Below, one piece after another: positions 38,642 through 46,104 of a DNA stretch of 64,000 nucleotides; positions within the stretch are counted from its first letter, which is position 1, and each line of letters starts with the position of its first letter. The notes under the pieces were generated by a model. The model was not told the DNA's origin. It did no database searches and was given only the letters and a program-made list of their open reading frames with translations. Source of the DNA: an uncultured Eubacteriales bacterium (lineage in GTDB: Bacteria > Bacillota > Clostridia > UBA1381 > UMGS1253); the NCBI GenBank assembly GCA_902492065.1, contig CABUKE010000001.1, forward strand, positions 1 through 64,000, read 5' to 3'. Both the position numbers and the translations under genes were made by a program.

Positions 38642-38680
38642 GAAAAATAAAGGGCAAAAGCAGGAAATGCTTTTGCCCTT
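38642..38680 (-). terminator. Terminator of the GH2 gene
   Basis: A perfect 13-bp stem AAGGGCAAAAGCA/TGCTTTTGCCCTT (38650-38680) is followed on the minus strand by TTATTTTTCC. It lies back to back with the str operon terminator. Confidence 0.85.
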
Positions 38681-38691
38681 ATTGATTGCCG

Positions 38692-40440
38692 CTATTTTTT
38701 GTTTACACGCTTTTCAATCGCCGCTTCCTGCGTATTGATTTCATAGATAATCTTTGGGTCAAACTTGTATTCCCGCCCGTAGGTAAGCAGGCCGTTGACC
38801 TCCTGTTCCACATCGTAGAGCTGCGTGTAGCAGAAGCCGAGCATGTTCTCGCTTTGCAATAATGCTTCCGTCAGCGCCCGGTAGCGGGCGAAAAATTCTT
38901 CCTTTGTCTGCGGCGCATTGCCGTATCCCCACCCGGCAGAGTCATCCTCCGGCCACTTTATCCCGCCGTATTCGCTCACAAAATACGGTTCGCCGCGGTG
39001 CTGCTGGCGGTCGGGGAATGTTTCATATACCTTTCCGTCCGCATATCGCGCATGATACACGTCGCCGTTTTGCTCATAGTCGTGTACGTCATAGATATCC
39101 GTCACAACGTGGTAGTTTCCGCTCGTATCAATGACCGGGCGCGTGCTGTCGGCTGCTTTGGTCGCGCGGTACACGGTTTCCAGCACCAGATTGTCCTGCC
39201 GTGTGCCGGTTTTATTGTTGTCCCACGTTTCATTGAATGGACACCAACCAATGATGGACGGGTGGCTGTAATCGCGTTCCACGGCTTCGAGCCACTCCGG
39301 CAAAAAGTGCTTGATTCCGTCGCCATTGCAAATATTCAGACACCAGTTGGCGTGTTCACCCCAAACGAGGTATCCGAGCTTATCCGCCCAATAGAGATAG
39401 CGCGGCTCGAAAATCTTTTCGTGCAGGCGTGCGCCGTTGAAGCCAAACGACATGGACAATTCAATGTCGCGCTTGAGCGCTTCGTCCGTTGGCGCGGTAT
39501 AGATTCCATCCGGGTAGAAGCCCTGGTCGAGCACCCACCGGCCGAATACTGCACGTCCATTTAACAAAAATGCGCCGTCCTTCAGCCCTACACTGCGCAG
39601 TCCAAAATAGCTTTCTACCGTATCTACGGGTGTATCTCCGTCGTAGAGCGTAACGGTTACATCGTAGAGGTTCCCCACTCCAACGTCCCAAAGGTGCTTT
39701 TCCCGGAGAATGACCGGCAAAAAAGCAGAAAAGGAACCGACTGTGCCGGATGCTTCTCCCACGGGCCTCCCATTAAAAAACACTTCTGCTTTTACGCGGC
39801 AGCCAATTGTGTCCGTACAGGTCTTTACCTCCAGAATTGCCGTACCTGCTTCCGCGTCCGGCGTTGCTTTGATATTGGTGATATACTTTTTGTTGACCGC
39901 CTCGAGCCACACCGTCTGCCAGATTCCGGTTGTACGCGTATACGAGCATTGATGGGAATAATACAACTCGGACTGTTTGCCCGCCGGCTGCTCACTACTG
40001 CGTACATCGTCACGCGCGGCAAGCACAATACTATTTTCGCCTTCCTGCAATTGGCTTGTGATATCGAAGGAAAAGGAGCTGTAGCCGCCGCGGTGTTCGC
40101 CCACGCACTGCCCGTTGACCCATACGGTAGCATGGTAGTCCACTGCGCCAAAGTGCAGGAGGATTCGTTTTTCTTTCCATTCCTGCGGCAGCGTCACGGT
40201 ACGGCGGTACCAGACACACGCCATAAAGCCCTTATGGCCGATACCGGACAGCTCGCTCTCCGGGCAAAACGGGACGGTAATCTCTTGCGAGAAATGGTCG
40301 CGTTTATAATATTCACAGTCGAACCCGTCGATACCGCCGTCTATTTCAAATTGCCATTTTCCGTTGAGATTTATCCATTCTTTGCGCCGAAGCTGCGGCC
40401 GCGGATATTCCGGCCGTGGGATGGAGATTGATTGGTTCAT
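38692..40440 (-). CDS. Glycoside hydrolase family 2 enzyme (beta-galactosidase/beta-glucuronidase-like)
   Basis: A 582-aa retaining glycosidase. The N-terminal sugar-binding jelly-roll (about 1-180) includes PRPQLRRKEWINLNGKWQF and WVNGQCVGEHRGGYSSFSFDIT. An immunoglobulin-like domain spans about 185-285, and a TIM barrel about 290-575. The acid/base Glu is in WCPFNETWDN (about 390) and the nucleophile Glu in FVSEYGG (about 489). No signal peptide is visible, so it acts in the cytoplasm on imported oligosaccharides. GH2 members of this short type include beta-galactosidases, beta-glucuronidases and arabinosidases, and specificity is not determinable here. The divergent AraC gene is the likely regulator. 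Confidence 0.9.
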   Translation of the reverse strand: MNQSISIPRPEYPRPQLRRKEWINLNGKWQFEIDGGIDGFDCEYYKRDHFSQEITVPFCPESELSGIGHKGFMACVWYRRTVTLPQEWKEKRILLHFGAVDYHATVWVNGQCVGEHRGGYSSFSFDITSQLQEGENSIVLAARDDVRSSEQPAGKQSELYYSHQCSYTRTTGIWQTVWLEAVNKKYITNIKATPDAEAGTAILEVKTCTDTIGCRVKAEVFFNGRPVGEASGTVGSFSAFLPVILREKHLWDVGVGNLYDVTVTLYDGDTPVDTVESYFGLRSVGLKDGAFLLNGRAVFGRWVLDQGFYPDGIYTAPTDEALKRDIELSMSFGFNGARLHEKIFEPRYLYWADKLGYLVWGEHANWCLNICNGDGIKHFLPEWLEAVERDYSHPSIIGWCPFNETWDNNKTGTRQDNLVLETVYRATKAADSTRPVIDTSGNYHVVTDIYDVHDYEQNGDVYHARYADGKVYETFPDRQQHRGEPYFVSEYGGIKWPEDDSAGWGYGNAPQTKEEFFARYRALTEALLQSENMLGFCYTQLYDVEQEVNGLLTYGREYKFDPKIIYEINTQEAAIEKRVNKK

Positions 40441-40478
40441 GGGATTTCCTCACTTTCTTTGTACATATTTCTGCCTTT

Positions 40479-40506
40479 ATTATACCGTTGAAACGTAAAA
40501 AATCAA
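40479..40506 (-). promoter_or_regulatory. Promoter of the GH2 gene
   Basis: On the minus strand TTGATT (40506-40501), a 16-nt spacer and a perfect TATAAT (40484-40479), about 40 nt before the start codon. Confidence 0.6.
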
Positions 40507-40526
40507 TATCGCTTTCTCTTAAAAAA

Positions 40527-40555
40527 TTGACTTTTTCTCCTGTGTTCGGTACAAT
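40527..40555 (+). promoter_or_regulatory. Promoter of the divergent AraC gene
   Basis: TTGACT (40527-40532), 17 nt, TACAAT (40550-40555). Its -35 is only about 20 nt from the -35 of the divergent GH2 promoter, so one bound regulator could affect both. Confidence 0.65.
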
Positions 40556-40576
40556 AGAAGGGAAGGGGGGATACGG

Positions 40577-41365
40577 ATGGAAGTGACGCAAATCCGCCAC
40601 GCGTGGCCGGAAAAGAAAGGGTTTCATCTCGAACGCCCGGACGGCGCGGGCGAGTATATCCTGTTGCACTTTTGGCAGCCGATGTCGCTTTTGGTGGGAG
40701 ATAGTATGGAGGTGACAGAGCCAAATGCGCTTATCATTTACGCGCCACGTACGCCGCAACGGTTTTTCAACGATGCGCAGGATATTGTGCACGATTGGAT
40801 TCACATTACGGGCGATGTAGCGGAAACGCTTGCCAGGTACGGCCTGTCGCCGGACACCGTCTATTATCCGGCAAACCCCAGCTATATCACGCCCATGATC
40901 CGGGAAATGGAAACGGAGTTTTTTGCACAAAACGCCTACTATGCGGATTTACTTGACCTCAGGCTTCGCGAGCTGTTTGCCCAGACGGCGCGCCGCCTCT
41001 TGAAAGAATATACGGAGCCTGCGGTGGACGCGGCGACGGCGGAGAGCCTGAAGGCGCTTCGGCAGGAAGTGTTTGCCTCGCTTGAGCGGCCAGTCCGCGT
41101 TGCAGAGCTGGCGCGGCGCGTGGGCCTGAGTGAATCGCGCTTTTATGTGCTCTATAAGGCGCTGTTCGGCATACCGCCTGCGGCTGATTTGATTTATGCG
41201 CGCATCGAACGGGCGAAAAACCTCCTCTCTCAGACAGCCTGCTCCGTCGGCGAGGCGGCACGCCTGACCGGATACACAAACGAATATCACTTTATCCGCC
41301 AGTTTAAGCGCATGACGGGCATGACGCCGGGCAAGTACCGGACCTCCAGCCTGCGGCAGATATAA
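40577..41365 (+). CDS. AraC-family regulator divergent from the GH2 gene
   Basis: A 262-aa transcription factor. The N-terminal cupin-like sensor (about 1-130) contains FHLERPDGAGEYILLHFWQP and NALIIYAPRTPQRFF. The C-terminal AraC domain (about 160-258) has two helix-turn-helix motifs: VAELARRVGLSESRFYVLYKALFG and the signature SVGEAARLTGYTNEYHFIRQFKRMTGMTPGKYR. GAAGGGGGGAT precedes the ATG. The head-to-head layout with the glycosidase gene, with close promoters, suggests it responds to the sugar released or imported and controls that gene. Confidence 0.9.
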   Translation: MEVTQIRHAWPEKKGFHLERPDGAGEYILLHFWQPMSLLVGDSMEVTEPNALIIYAPRTPQRFFNDAQDIVHDWIHITGDVAETLARYGLSPDTVYYPANPSYITPMIREMETEFFAQNAYYADLLDLRLRELFAQTARRLLKEYTEPAVDAATAESLKALRQEVFASLERPVRVAELARRVGLSESRFYVLYKALFGIPPAADLIYARIERAKNLLSQTACSVGEAARLTGYTNEYHFIRQFKRMTGMTPGKYRTSSLRQI

Positions 41366-41429
41366 GACGGAATTTTATTTATATTTTATTGATAAATCCG
41401 AAGAAAATAATGTGTCATGCAAATTTTTC

Positions 41430-41458
41430 TTGACAATATAACGCGTTTGTGGTAATAT
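41430..41458 (+). promoter_or_regulatory. Sigma-A promoter of the Lrp-type gene
   Basis: A perfect TTGACA (41430-41435), 17 nt, TAATAT (41453-41458). Confidence 0.65.
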
Positions 41459-41465
41459 TGTAACA

Positions 41466-41508
41466 ACAGACAAGGGCGTCCTGTATATGGTGGCTTTGTC
41501 TGTTTTTT
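41466..41508 (+). terminator. Terminator-like hairpin in the Lrp-gene leader
   Basis: ACAGACAA (41466-41473) pairs with TTGTCTGT (41496-41503), continuing directly into a run of T residues. The predicted transcript start is near 41465, so the nascent RNA would begin with this stem. The gene starts 63 nt beyond the T-tract. This is an attenuator-like placement. Confidence 0.55.
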
Positions 41509-41570
41509 CATAGAAGTGCATGGCCGGTGCAGGCTCGGACATGCGGTTGTTTGGAAGGGAGTAACTTACA

Positions 41571-42014
41571 ATGGACAAAATTGATAAAAAGATTTTGCGT
41601 ATATTGCAGCAGGATGCCCGTACCTCGCTCAAACAGATTGCCAACGAGGTGTTTTTGTCGTCACCGGCGACCTCTGCGCGCATTGAAAAGCTGGAAAAGG
41701 AAGGAATCATCACCGGCTACATTGCAAACATCGACCGGCAGAAGCTGGGGTACCATATTACAGCCTTTATCAATCTGGAAATGCAGCCGGCACAGAAACC
41801 CGCCTTTTATCCGTTCATTCAGAGCTGCCCCAATGTGCTGGAGTGTGACTGCGTAACCGGACAGTATTCCATGCTGATTAAGGTGGCGTTTCCGAGCACG
41901 CAGGAGCTGGACGCATTTATCGGGCAGCTGCAAAAGTTCGGCAACACACAGACCCAGATCGTCTTTTCCACCGCGGTCGGCCCGCGTGGGATTACCATTG
42001 AGGCGGAGGAATGA
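41571..42014 (+). CDS. Lrp/AsnC-family transcriptional regulator
   Basis: A 147-aa regulator with an N-terminal winged helix-turn-helix (about 4-60, KIDKKILRILQQDARTSLKQ and VFLSSPATSARIEKLEKEGII) and a C-terminal RAM/ACT-like ligand-binding domain (about 70-145). Family members form octamers or dimers that respond to amino acids. Size and layout are standard. No amino-acid gene adjoins it in the same direction. The gene is monocistronic, with its own promoter, leader hairpin and strong terminator. Confidence 0.92.
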   Translation: MDKIDKKILRILQQDARTSLKQIANEVFLSSPATSARIEKLEKEGIITGYIANIDRQKLGYHITAFINLEMQPAQKPAFYPFIQSCPNVLECDCVTGQYSMLIKVAFPSTQELDAFIGQLQKFGNTQTQIVFSTAVGPRGITIEAEE

Positions 42015-42028
42015 GCCGCCTGCGGTGC

Positions 42029-42060
42029 AAAAAAGCAGCACGCTTGCGTGCTGCTTTTTT
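42029..42060. terminator. Bidirectional terminator between the Lrp gene and htpG
   Basis: A perfect 15-bp stem, AAAAAAGCAGCACGC and its complement (42029-42043, 42046-42060), with T-tracts in both directions. Confidence 0.9.
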
Positions 42061-42086
42061 AATTTCCACGCACCGCGCGCAGAAGA

Positions 42087-43967
42087 TTATTCCATAATGT
42101 CGCAGAGATTGTTGGAAAACGCGACCGGATCCTCTACAGGCAGACCTTCAATCAAAAGTGCGCTGCTATAGAGCACGTCCGCATACTTTTTGAGCATATC
42201 TTTATCGCTTTGGTACAGCGTCTTGAGCTTCTCAAAAATGGGGTGGTTGATGTTGAGCTCCAGCACGCGCTGTGCCTTGACCTTCTGGTCGTTCGGCATG
42301 GCGTTTAGTACCTTTTCCATCTCAAGCGACAGCTCGCCTGCGCTCGAAATGCAGACTGGGTGCGACTTGAGGCGCGTGGTTGCCTTGACCTCCGTTACCT
42401 TGTCGCCCAACGTTTCTTTCAAAAAGTCAAACAACTCCTTGTTTTCTTCCTTTGTTTCTGTTTCCTCTTTGCTGTCCTCCTCGGAGCCAACGTCAAGGTC
42501 GCTGCTCGACACGGACTGGAACTCCTTGCCGTCAAAATTGCCCAAAATCTTGAGCGCGAACTCGTCCACATCTTCGGTCAGGTACAGGATTTCATACCCT
42601 TTGTCTTTGAGCAGCTCCGTCTGCGGGAGGCGGTCCGCCTTCTCAATCGTTTCTGCCGTCGCGTAGTAGATATATTTCTGGTCTTCCGCCATACGGGAAA
42701 CGTATTCCTCAAGCGTCACATTCTTCTGTTCCTTTGATGAGTAGAACAGGAGCAAATCCTTTAAGAAGTCCTTGTCCGAGCCATAGTTGTCATATACGCC
42801 GAACTTGAGCGGGCGCGCGAACGCTTTATAAAATTTCTCATACGTTTCGCGGTCGTTTTTCAGCATGGAGGCAAGCTCGTTTTTGATTTTCTTTTTGATG
42901 TTGGAGGCAATTGCCTTGAGCTGGCGGTCATGCTGGAGCATCTCACGCGAGATGTTGAGCGATAAATCAGACGAATCGACAAGCCCGCGCACAAACCCGA
43001 AATAGTCGGGCAGCAGGTCGCTGCACTTGTCCATAATCAGGACACCGTTCGCATAGAGCTGCAAGCCCTTCTCGTACTCTTTGGTGTAGTAGTCGAACGG
43101 CGCGCGCGACGGGATGTACAAAAGCGCGGTGTAGCTGATGATGCCGTCCGTGCTCGTATGGATGGTCTTGAGCGGGTTCTCAAAGTCATAAAATTTGTCC
43201 TTATAAAAGTTGTTGTAATCCTCGTCCGTCAGCTCGGATTTGCTCTTTTTCCAAATCGGGACCATGCTGTTAAGGATTTCATCCTCCGTATACTCCTCGT
43301 ATTCGTTCTCGGTCCCTTCTTTGAGCCGGCTTTTCGTAACGAGCATTTTAATTGGATATTTGATGTAGTCGGAATACTTTTTCACAATGGCGCGGAGCCG
43401 ATACTCGTCGAGAAATTCGTCGTAGTTTTCCTCCTCGGTGTTCGGCTTGATGCTCAGCGTAATCTGCGTCCCGTGGCCCTCCATCGTGGCGGGCAGGATG
43501 TCGTACCCCTCCGCCCCGCGCGACTGCCACAAATACGCCTCGTCGCTGCCAAACTTTTTACTAACCACGCTGACGCAGTCTGCTACCATGAACGCCGCGT
43601 AGAAGCCAACGCCAAACTGGCCGATGATATCGACATCGTCTTTTAAGTCATTTTCGTTTTTAAACGCCAGCGAGCCGCTCTTTGCAATGGTGCCGAGATT
43701 TTCCTCCAGCTCGTCTTTATCCATGCCGATTCCCGTATCGGTAATCGTCAAGAGGCGTTTGTCCTTGTCCGCCGCGAGGCGGATGTAGAAGTTGTCGCGG
43801 TCAAAAACGATATTCTCGTCCGTGAGCGACTTGTAATAGAGCTTGTCGAGCGCGTCGTTCGCGTTTGAAATCAGCTCGCGCAGGAAAATCTCCTTATGCG
43901 TATAGATGGAGTTAATCATCATGTCCAGAAGCCGTTTCGACTCGGATTTAAATTCTTTTGCAGCCAC
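42087..43967 (-). CDS. htpG: Molecular chaperone HtpG (Hsp90)
   Basis: A dimeric ATP-dependent chaperone, 626 aa. The N-terminal GHKL ATPase domain has ELISNANDALDKL near residues 29-41, DTGIGMDKDEL, and GQFGVGFYAAFM near 116-127. The middle domain contains the catalytic-loop region LYIPSRAPFD and SLNISREMLQ. The C-terminal dimerisation domain follows an acidic linker (GSEEDSKEETETKEENKE). The gene is preceded by a perfect CIRCE operator, so it belongs to the HrcA regulon here. In B. subtilis htpG is instead HrcA-independent. HrcA, GroEL and DnaK genes are not in the window. Confidence 0.97.
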   Translation of the reverse strand: MAAKEFKSESKRLLDMMINSIYTHKEIFLRELISNANDALDKLYYKSLTDENIVFDRDNFYIRLAADKDKRLLTITDTGIGMDKDELEENLGTIAKSGSLAFKNENDLKDDVDIIGQFGVGFYAAFMVADCVSVVSKKFGSDEAYLWQSRGAEGYDILPATMEGHGTQITLSIKPNTEEENYDEFLDEYRLRAIVKKYSDYIKYPIKMLVTKSRLKEGTENEYEEYTEDEILNSMVPIWKKSKSELTDEDYNNFYKDKFYDFENPLKTIHTSTDGIISYTALLYIPSRAPFDYYTKEYEKGLQLYANGVLIMDKCSDLLPDYFGFVRGLVDSSDLSLNISREMLQHDRQLKAIASNIKKKIKNELASMLKNDRETYEKFYKAFARPLKFGVYDNYGSDKDFLKDLLLFYSSKEQKNVTLEEYVSRMAEDQKYIYYATAETIEKADRLPQTELLKDKGYEILYLTEDVDEFALKILGNFDGKEFQSVSSSDLDVGSEEDSKEETETKEENKELFDFLKETLGDKVTEVKATTRLKSHPVCISSAGELSLEMEKVLNAMPNDQKVKAQRVLELNINHPIFEKLKTLYQSDKDMLKKYADVLYSSALLIEGLPVEDPVAFSNNLCDIME

Positions 43968-43986
43968 AGCAATCCTATCCTTTCAA

Positions 43987-44031
43987 ACAATACTATTAGC
44001 ACTCATCATAATAGAGTGCTAATAGTATTGT
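43987..44031. promoter_or_regulatory. Extended CIRCE element (HrcA operator) upstream of htpG
   Basis: The canonical TTAGCACTC-N9-GAGTGCTAA is perfect (43996-44004 and 44014-44022). The complementarity extends outward without mismatch to 18-bp arms (43987-44004 and 44014-44031). It overlaps the predicted transcript start and -10 of htpG on the minus strand, 20 nt upstream of the start codon, so bound HrcA should block initiation. Confidence 0.95.
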
Positions 44032-44054
44032 AGCACAGATACAGGATTTGTCAA
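44027..44054 (-). promoter_or_regulatory. Sigma-A promoter of htpG
   Basis: On the minus strand a perfect TTGACA (44054-44049), 16 nt, TACAAT (44032-44027). The -10 overlaps the outer arm of the extended CIRCE palindrome. Confidence 0.7.
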
Positions 44055-44156
44055 GCATTCTATGATTTGTTAAAGAAATTTTCATAAATTTTTACCGAAA
44101 AGAAAAAGATGTCGACCACCTTCCAAAAAACGGCAAAAGTAGTGTTCTTTTGCGGC

Positions 44157-44181
44157 AGGAAATTTCAGGAAAACAACGAAT
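44157..44181 (+). promoter_or_regulatory. Candidate sigma-H promoter of the spoIIA operon
   Basis: AGGAAAT (44157-44163) and GAAT (44178-44181) are 14 nt apart, matching the sigma-H pattern known for spoIIA operons. No good sigma-A promoter is seen in the 200 nt before the operon. The predicted leader is about 45 nt. Confidence 0.5.
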
Positions 44182-44231
44182 TGGATATTTATGGATTCGT
44201 ATGACTGTGTACAAAGGAGGAGCAGGAACAT

Positions 44232-44567
44232 ATGCAACTAAGCTATTACAACGCCAAACGGACGCTGGTTGCCGCGGTGGACGGCGAAATTGACCACCAC
44301 AGCGCGGCGGCGCTCCGGCAGGCTATCGACAATGAATTTTTAAAAACAAAAGCGCAGAATATTATCTTCGACTTCACAAAGCTGCATTTTATGGACAGTT
44401 CGGGTATTGGGCTGATTATGGGGCGGTATAAGCTGCTTGCCCCGGTGGGGGGCAAGGTGCTGCTCGCAGGCGTGTCGCCGCAGCTCGACCGGCTCATCAG
44501 CATATCGGGGATATATAAAATCGTTGGCTGGGCAAAGGACGTTTCCGAAGCCCTGGCCAAGCTGTAA
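44232..44567 (+). CDS. spoIIAA: Anti-sigma F factor antagonist
   Basis: A 111-aa single STAS domain. When unphosphorylated, SpoIIAA binds SpoIIAB and frees sigma-F in the forespore. The phosphorylation site lies in LHFMDSSGIGLIMGRYK near residues 51-67, with the Ser of the DSSG turn conserved. AAAGGAGGAGCAGG precedes the ATG. It is first gene of the classic spoIIAA-spoIIAB-sigF operon, 13 nt before spoIIAB. Its presence is direct evidence of a sporulation programme. Confidence 0.95.
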   Translation: MQLSYYNAKRTLVAAVDGEIDHHSAAALRQAIDNEFLKTKAQNIIFDFTKLHFMDSSGIGLIMGRYKLLAPVGGKVLLAGVSPQLDRLISISGIYKIVGWAKDVSEALAKL

Positions 44568-44580
44568 GGAAAGCGAGGTC

Positions 44581-45012
44581 ATGAACATGGAAAACCATAT
44601 GAAGCTTACATTTGATGCAAAGTCGGCAAACGAGGGGTTTGCCCGCGTTGCGGTTGCGGCCTTTGCGGCTCAGCTCGACCCGACGCTGGAGGAAATCAGC
44701 GATATTAAAACCGCACTTTCCGAGGCAGTCACAAACGCTATCATCCACGGCTATGAGGACATGGACGGCGGCGAGGTGGAGATTGAATGTAACATAGACG
44801 GCGCCACAGTTGAAATCGCCGTGCGCGACCGCGGCCGTGGCATTGCAGACGTGAAGCAGGCCATGGAGCCGCTCTACACGAGCCACCCGGAGATGGAACG
44901 CTCCGGCATGGGCTTTACCGTCATGGAAACCTTTATGGACAGCATTGGCGTCAACACCCGGGTCGGAGAAGGCACGGAGGTAAGAATGACGAAAACCGTC
45001 CGCCAAAAATAA
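44581..45012 (+). CDS. spoIIAB: Anti-sigma F factor and serine kinase
   Basis: SpoIIAB holds sigma-F inactive and phosphorylates SpoIIAA. The 143-aa product is a GHKL-fold kinase with the N-box SEAVTNAIIHGYED (about 42-55), the G1 box VRDRGRGIADV (about 81-91), and the ATP-lid/G2 segment ERSGMGFTVMETFMD. AGGAAAGCGAGGTC precedes the ATG at 44581; a second in-frame ATG lies two codons later. The long open frame reaching back into spoIIAA is a shadow. Confidence 0.95.
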   Translation: MNMENHMKLTFDAKSANEGFARVAVAAFAAQLDPTLEEISDIKTALSEAVTNAIIHGYEDMDGGEVEIECNIDGATVEIAVRDRGRGIADVKQAMEPLYTSHPEMERSGMGFTVMETFMDSIGVNTRVGEGTEVRMTKTVRQK

Positions 45013-45069
45013 TTTTACACAAAAGACCGATTCATGCGCGGAAGGCGCGGGAAGGAATGAGGTGAAATT

Positions 45070-45798
45070 ATGGGCGGAAAGCAATGGGACCAGAAGGCGC
45101 TTTTGCGCCGCGCGGCGGAAGGCGACGCCGGCGCGGTGGACGAGCTGGTGGAAAAAAACCTCGGTCTGGTCCACAGCGTGGTAAAAAAATTCTCAAACAG
45201 CCCCTATGAGGCGGAGGACCTGTTCCAGATTGGCTGTATGGGGTTATTAAAAGCGATACATAAATTTGACCTGTCGTACGACGTACGGTTTTCGACCTAT
45301 GCGGTGCCAATGATTATGGGAGAAATCAAGCGGTTTCTGCGCGACGACGGCCCGGTGAAGGTGAGCCGTTCGCTTAAGGAGCTTGCCATCAAAGCGCGCA
45401 GCGTATCGGAACTGCTGCAAAAACAGACTGGCGCCGCGCCGGGCGTGGAGGAGCTTGCCTCCATGCTGGGGCGCAGCCCGGAGGAGGTCGTGCTCGCGCT
45501 TGACGCAGCCGTTCCGCCGGAGTCGCTCTATGGCGGAAGCGAGGAGGAGGGCGGCGCGTCGGCAATCGACCGGATTGCGCAGAAGGGCGGCGGAGAAACG
45601 GAAATCGTTGACAAGATTGCCCTGCGGGAGCTGATTGGAAAGCTGAAGGCACGGGAGCGGCAGATTATTGTGCTGCGCTACTTTCAGAACAAGACGCAGA
45701 GCGAGGTCGCAAAATTCCTCGGCATCAGCCAGGTGCAGGTGTCCCGGCTGGAAAAGAAAATCCTTGAGCAGATGCGCGCGGAGATGGCCGCGTCGTAG
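45070..45798 (+). CDS. sigF: RNA polymerase sporulation sigma factor F
   Basis: The first forespore-specific sigma factor, 242 aa. Region 2 carries NLGLVHSVVKKF, EDLFQIGCMGLLKAIHKFDLSYDVRFSTYAVPMIMGEIKRFLRDDG in two parts (about 29-93). Region 3 contains the ARSVSELLQKQTG segment, and region 4 has LKARERQIIVLRYFQNKTQSEVAKFLGISQVQVSRLEKKIL (about 193-233). Order after spoIIAB distinguishes it from SigG. The segment GGSEEEGGASAIDRIAQKGGGE (about 155-176) is slightly longer and more Gly/Glu-rich than usual. Confidence 0.95.
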   Translation: MGGKQWDQKALLRRAAEGDAGAVDELVEKNLGLVHSVVKKFSNSPYEAEDLFQIGCMGLLKAIHKFDLSYDVRFSTYAVPMIMGEIKRFLRDDGPVKVSRSLKELAIKARSVSELLQKQTGAAPGVEELASMLGRSPEEVVLALDAAVPPESLYGGSEEEGGASAIDRIAQKGGGETEIVDKIALRELIGKLKARERQIIVLRYFQNKTQSEVAKFLGISQVQVSRLEKKILEQMRAEMAAS

Positions 45799-45836
45799 AA
45801 AAGGAATTGATTTACAGATTATTCACAGTTTATTAA

Positions 45837-45865
45837 TTGACTTATGCGGGGGCATATACTACAAT
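45837..45865 (+). promoter_or_regulatory. Promoter of a candidate small RNA downstream of sigF
   Basis: TTGACT (45837-45842), 17 nt, TACAAT (45860-45865). The gap after sigF (45799-46104) has no gene. The predicted transcript begins with the first arm of the nested RNA described next. Confidence 0.6.
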
Positions 45866-46060
45866 AAGGCTGTACTTAAGCAATACCGAATTGTGTAATA
45901 TCGTTAGGCGGGGGTCGCCGGAGCACCCGATCCCCATGTTTCTACTCCGAAAGCGTAAAATTGGTATTGACGCTGTCCTTGTTTGTTGTTAAAATGGGGA
46001 ACGGGGAAAAGGAATGTCAGCTCCGGCGGTTCTTGCCCATTGCATAGCCTTTTAGCATAG
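45866..46060 (+). ncRNA. Candidate rod-shaped small RNA, 6S-like
   Basis: Five helices nest in strict order: AAGGCT (45866-45871) with AGCCTT (46046-46051); GCAAT (45880-45884) with ATTGC (46039-46043); CGCCGGAGC (45916-45924) with GCTCCGGCG (46020-46028); TCCCCAT (45931-45937) with ATGGGGA (45994-46000); and AGCGT (45952-45956) with ACGCT (45970-45974). This forms a rod of about 190 nt interrupted by a large asymmetric bubble, with its own sigma-A promoter at the 5' end. Size and shape fit 6S RNA, which mimics an open promoter and binds RNA polymerase. I see no strong terminator; the 3' end is uncertain. Identity is inference from structure. Confidence 0.45.
45967..45995 (+). promoter_or_regulatory. 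Candidate promoter of the phosphosugar mutase gene
   Basis: TTGACG (45967-45972), 17 nt, TAAAAT (45990-45995). It lies inside the apical half of the candidate small RNA, so the two readings partly compete; both could be true. Confidence 0.45.
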
Positions 46061-46104
46061 CTTATAGCATAGAAAATATTATATGGAATAGAGGATCACT
46101 AAAA

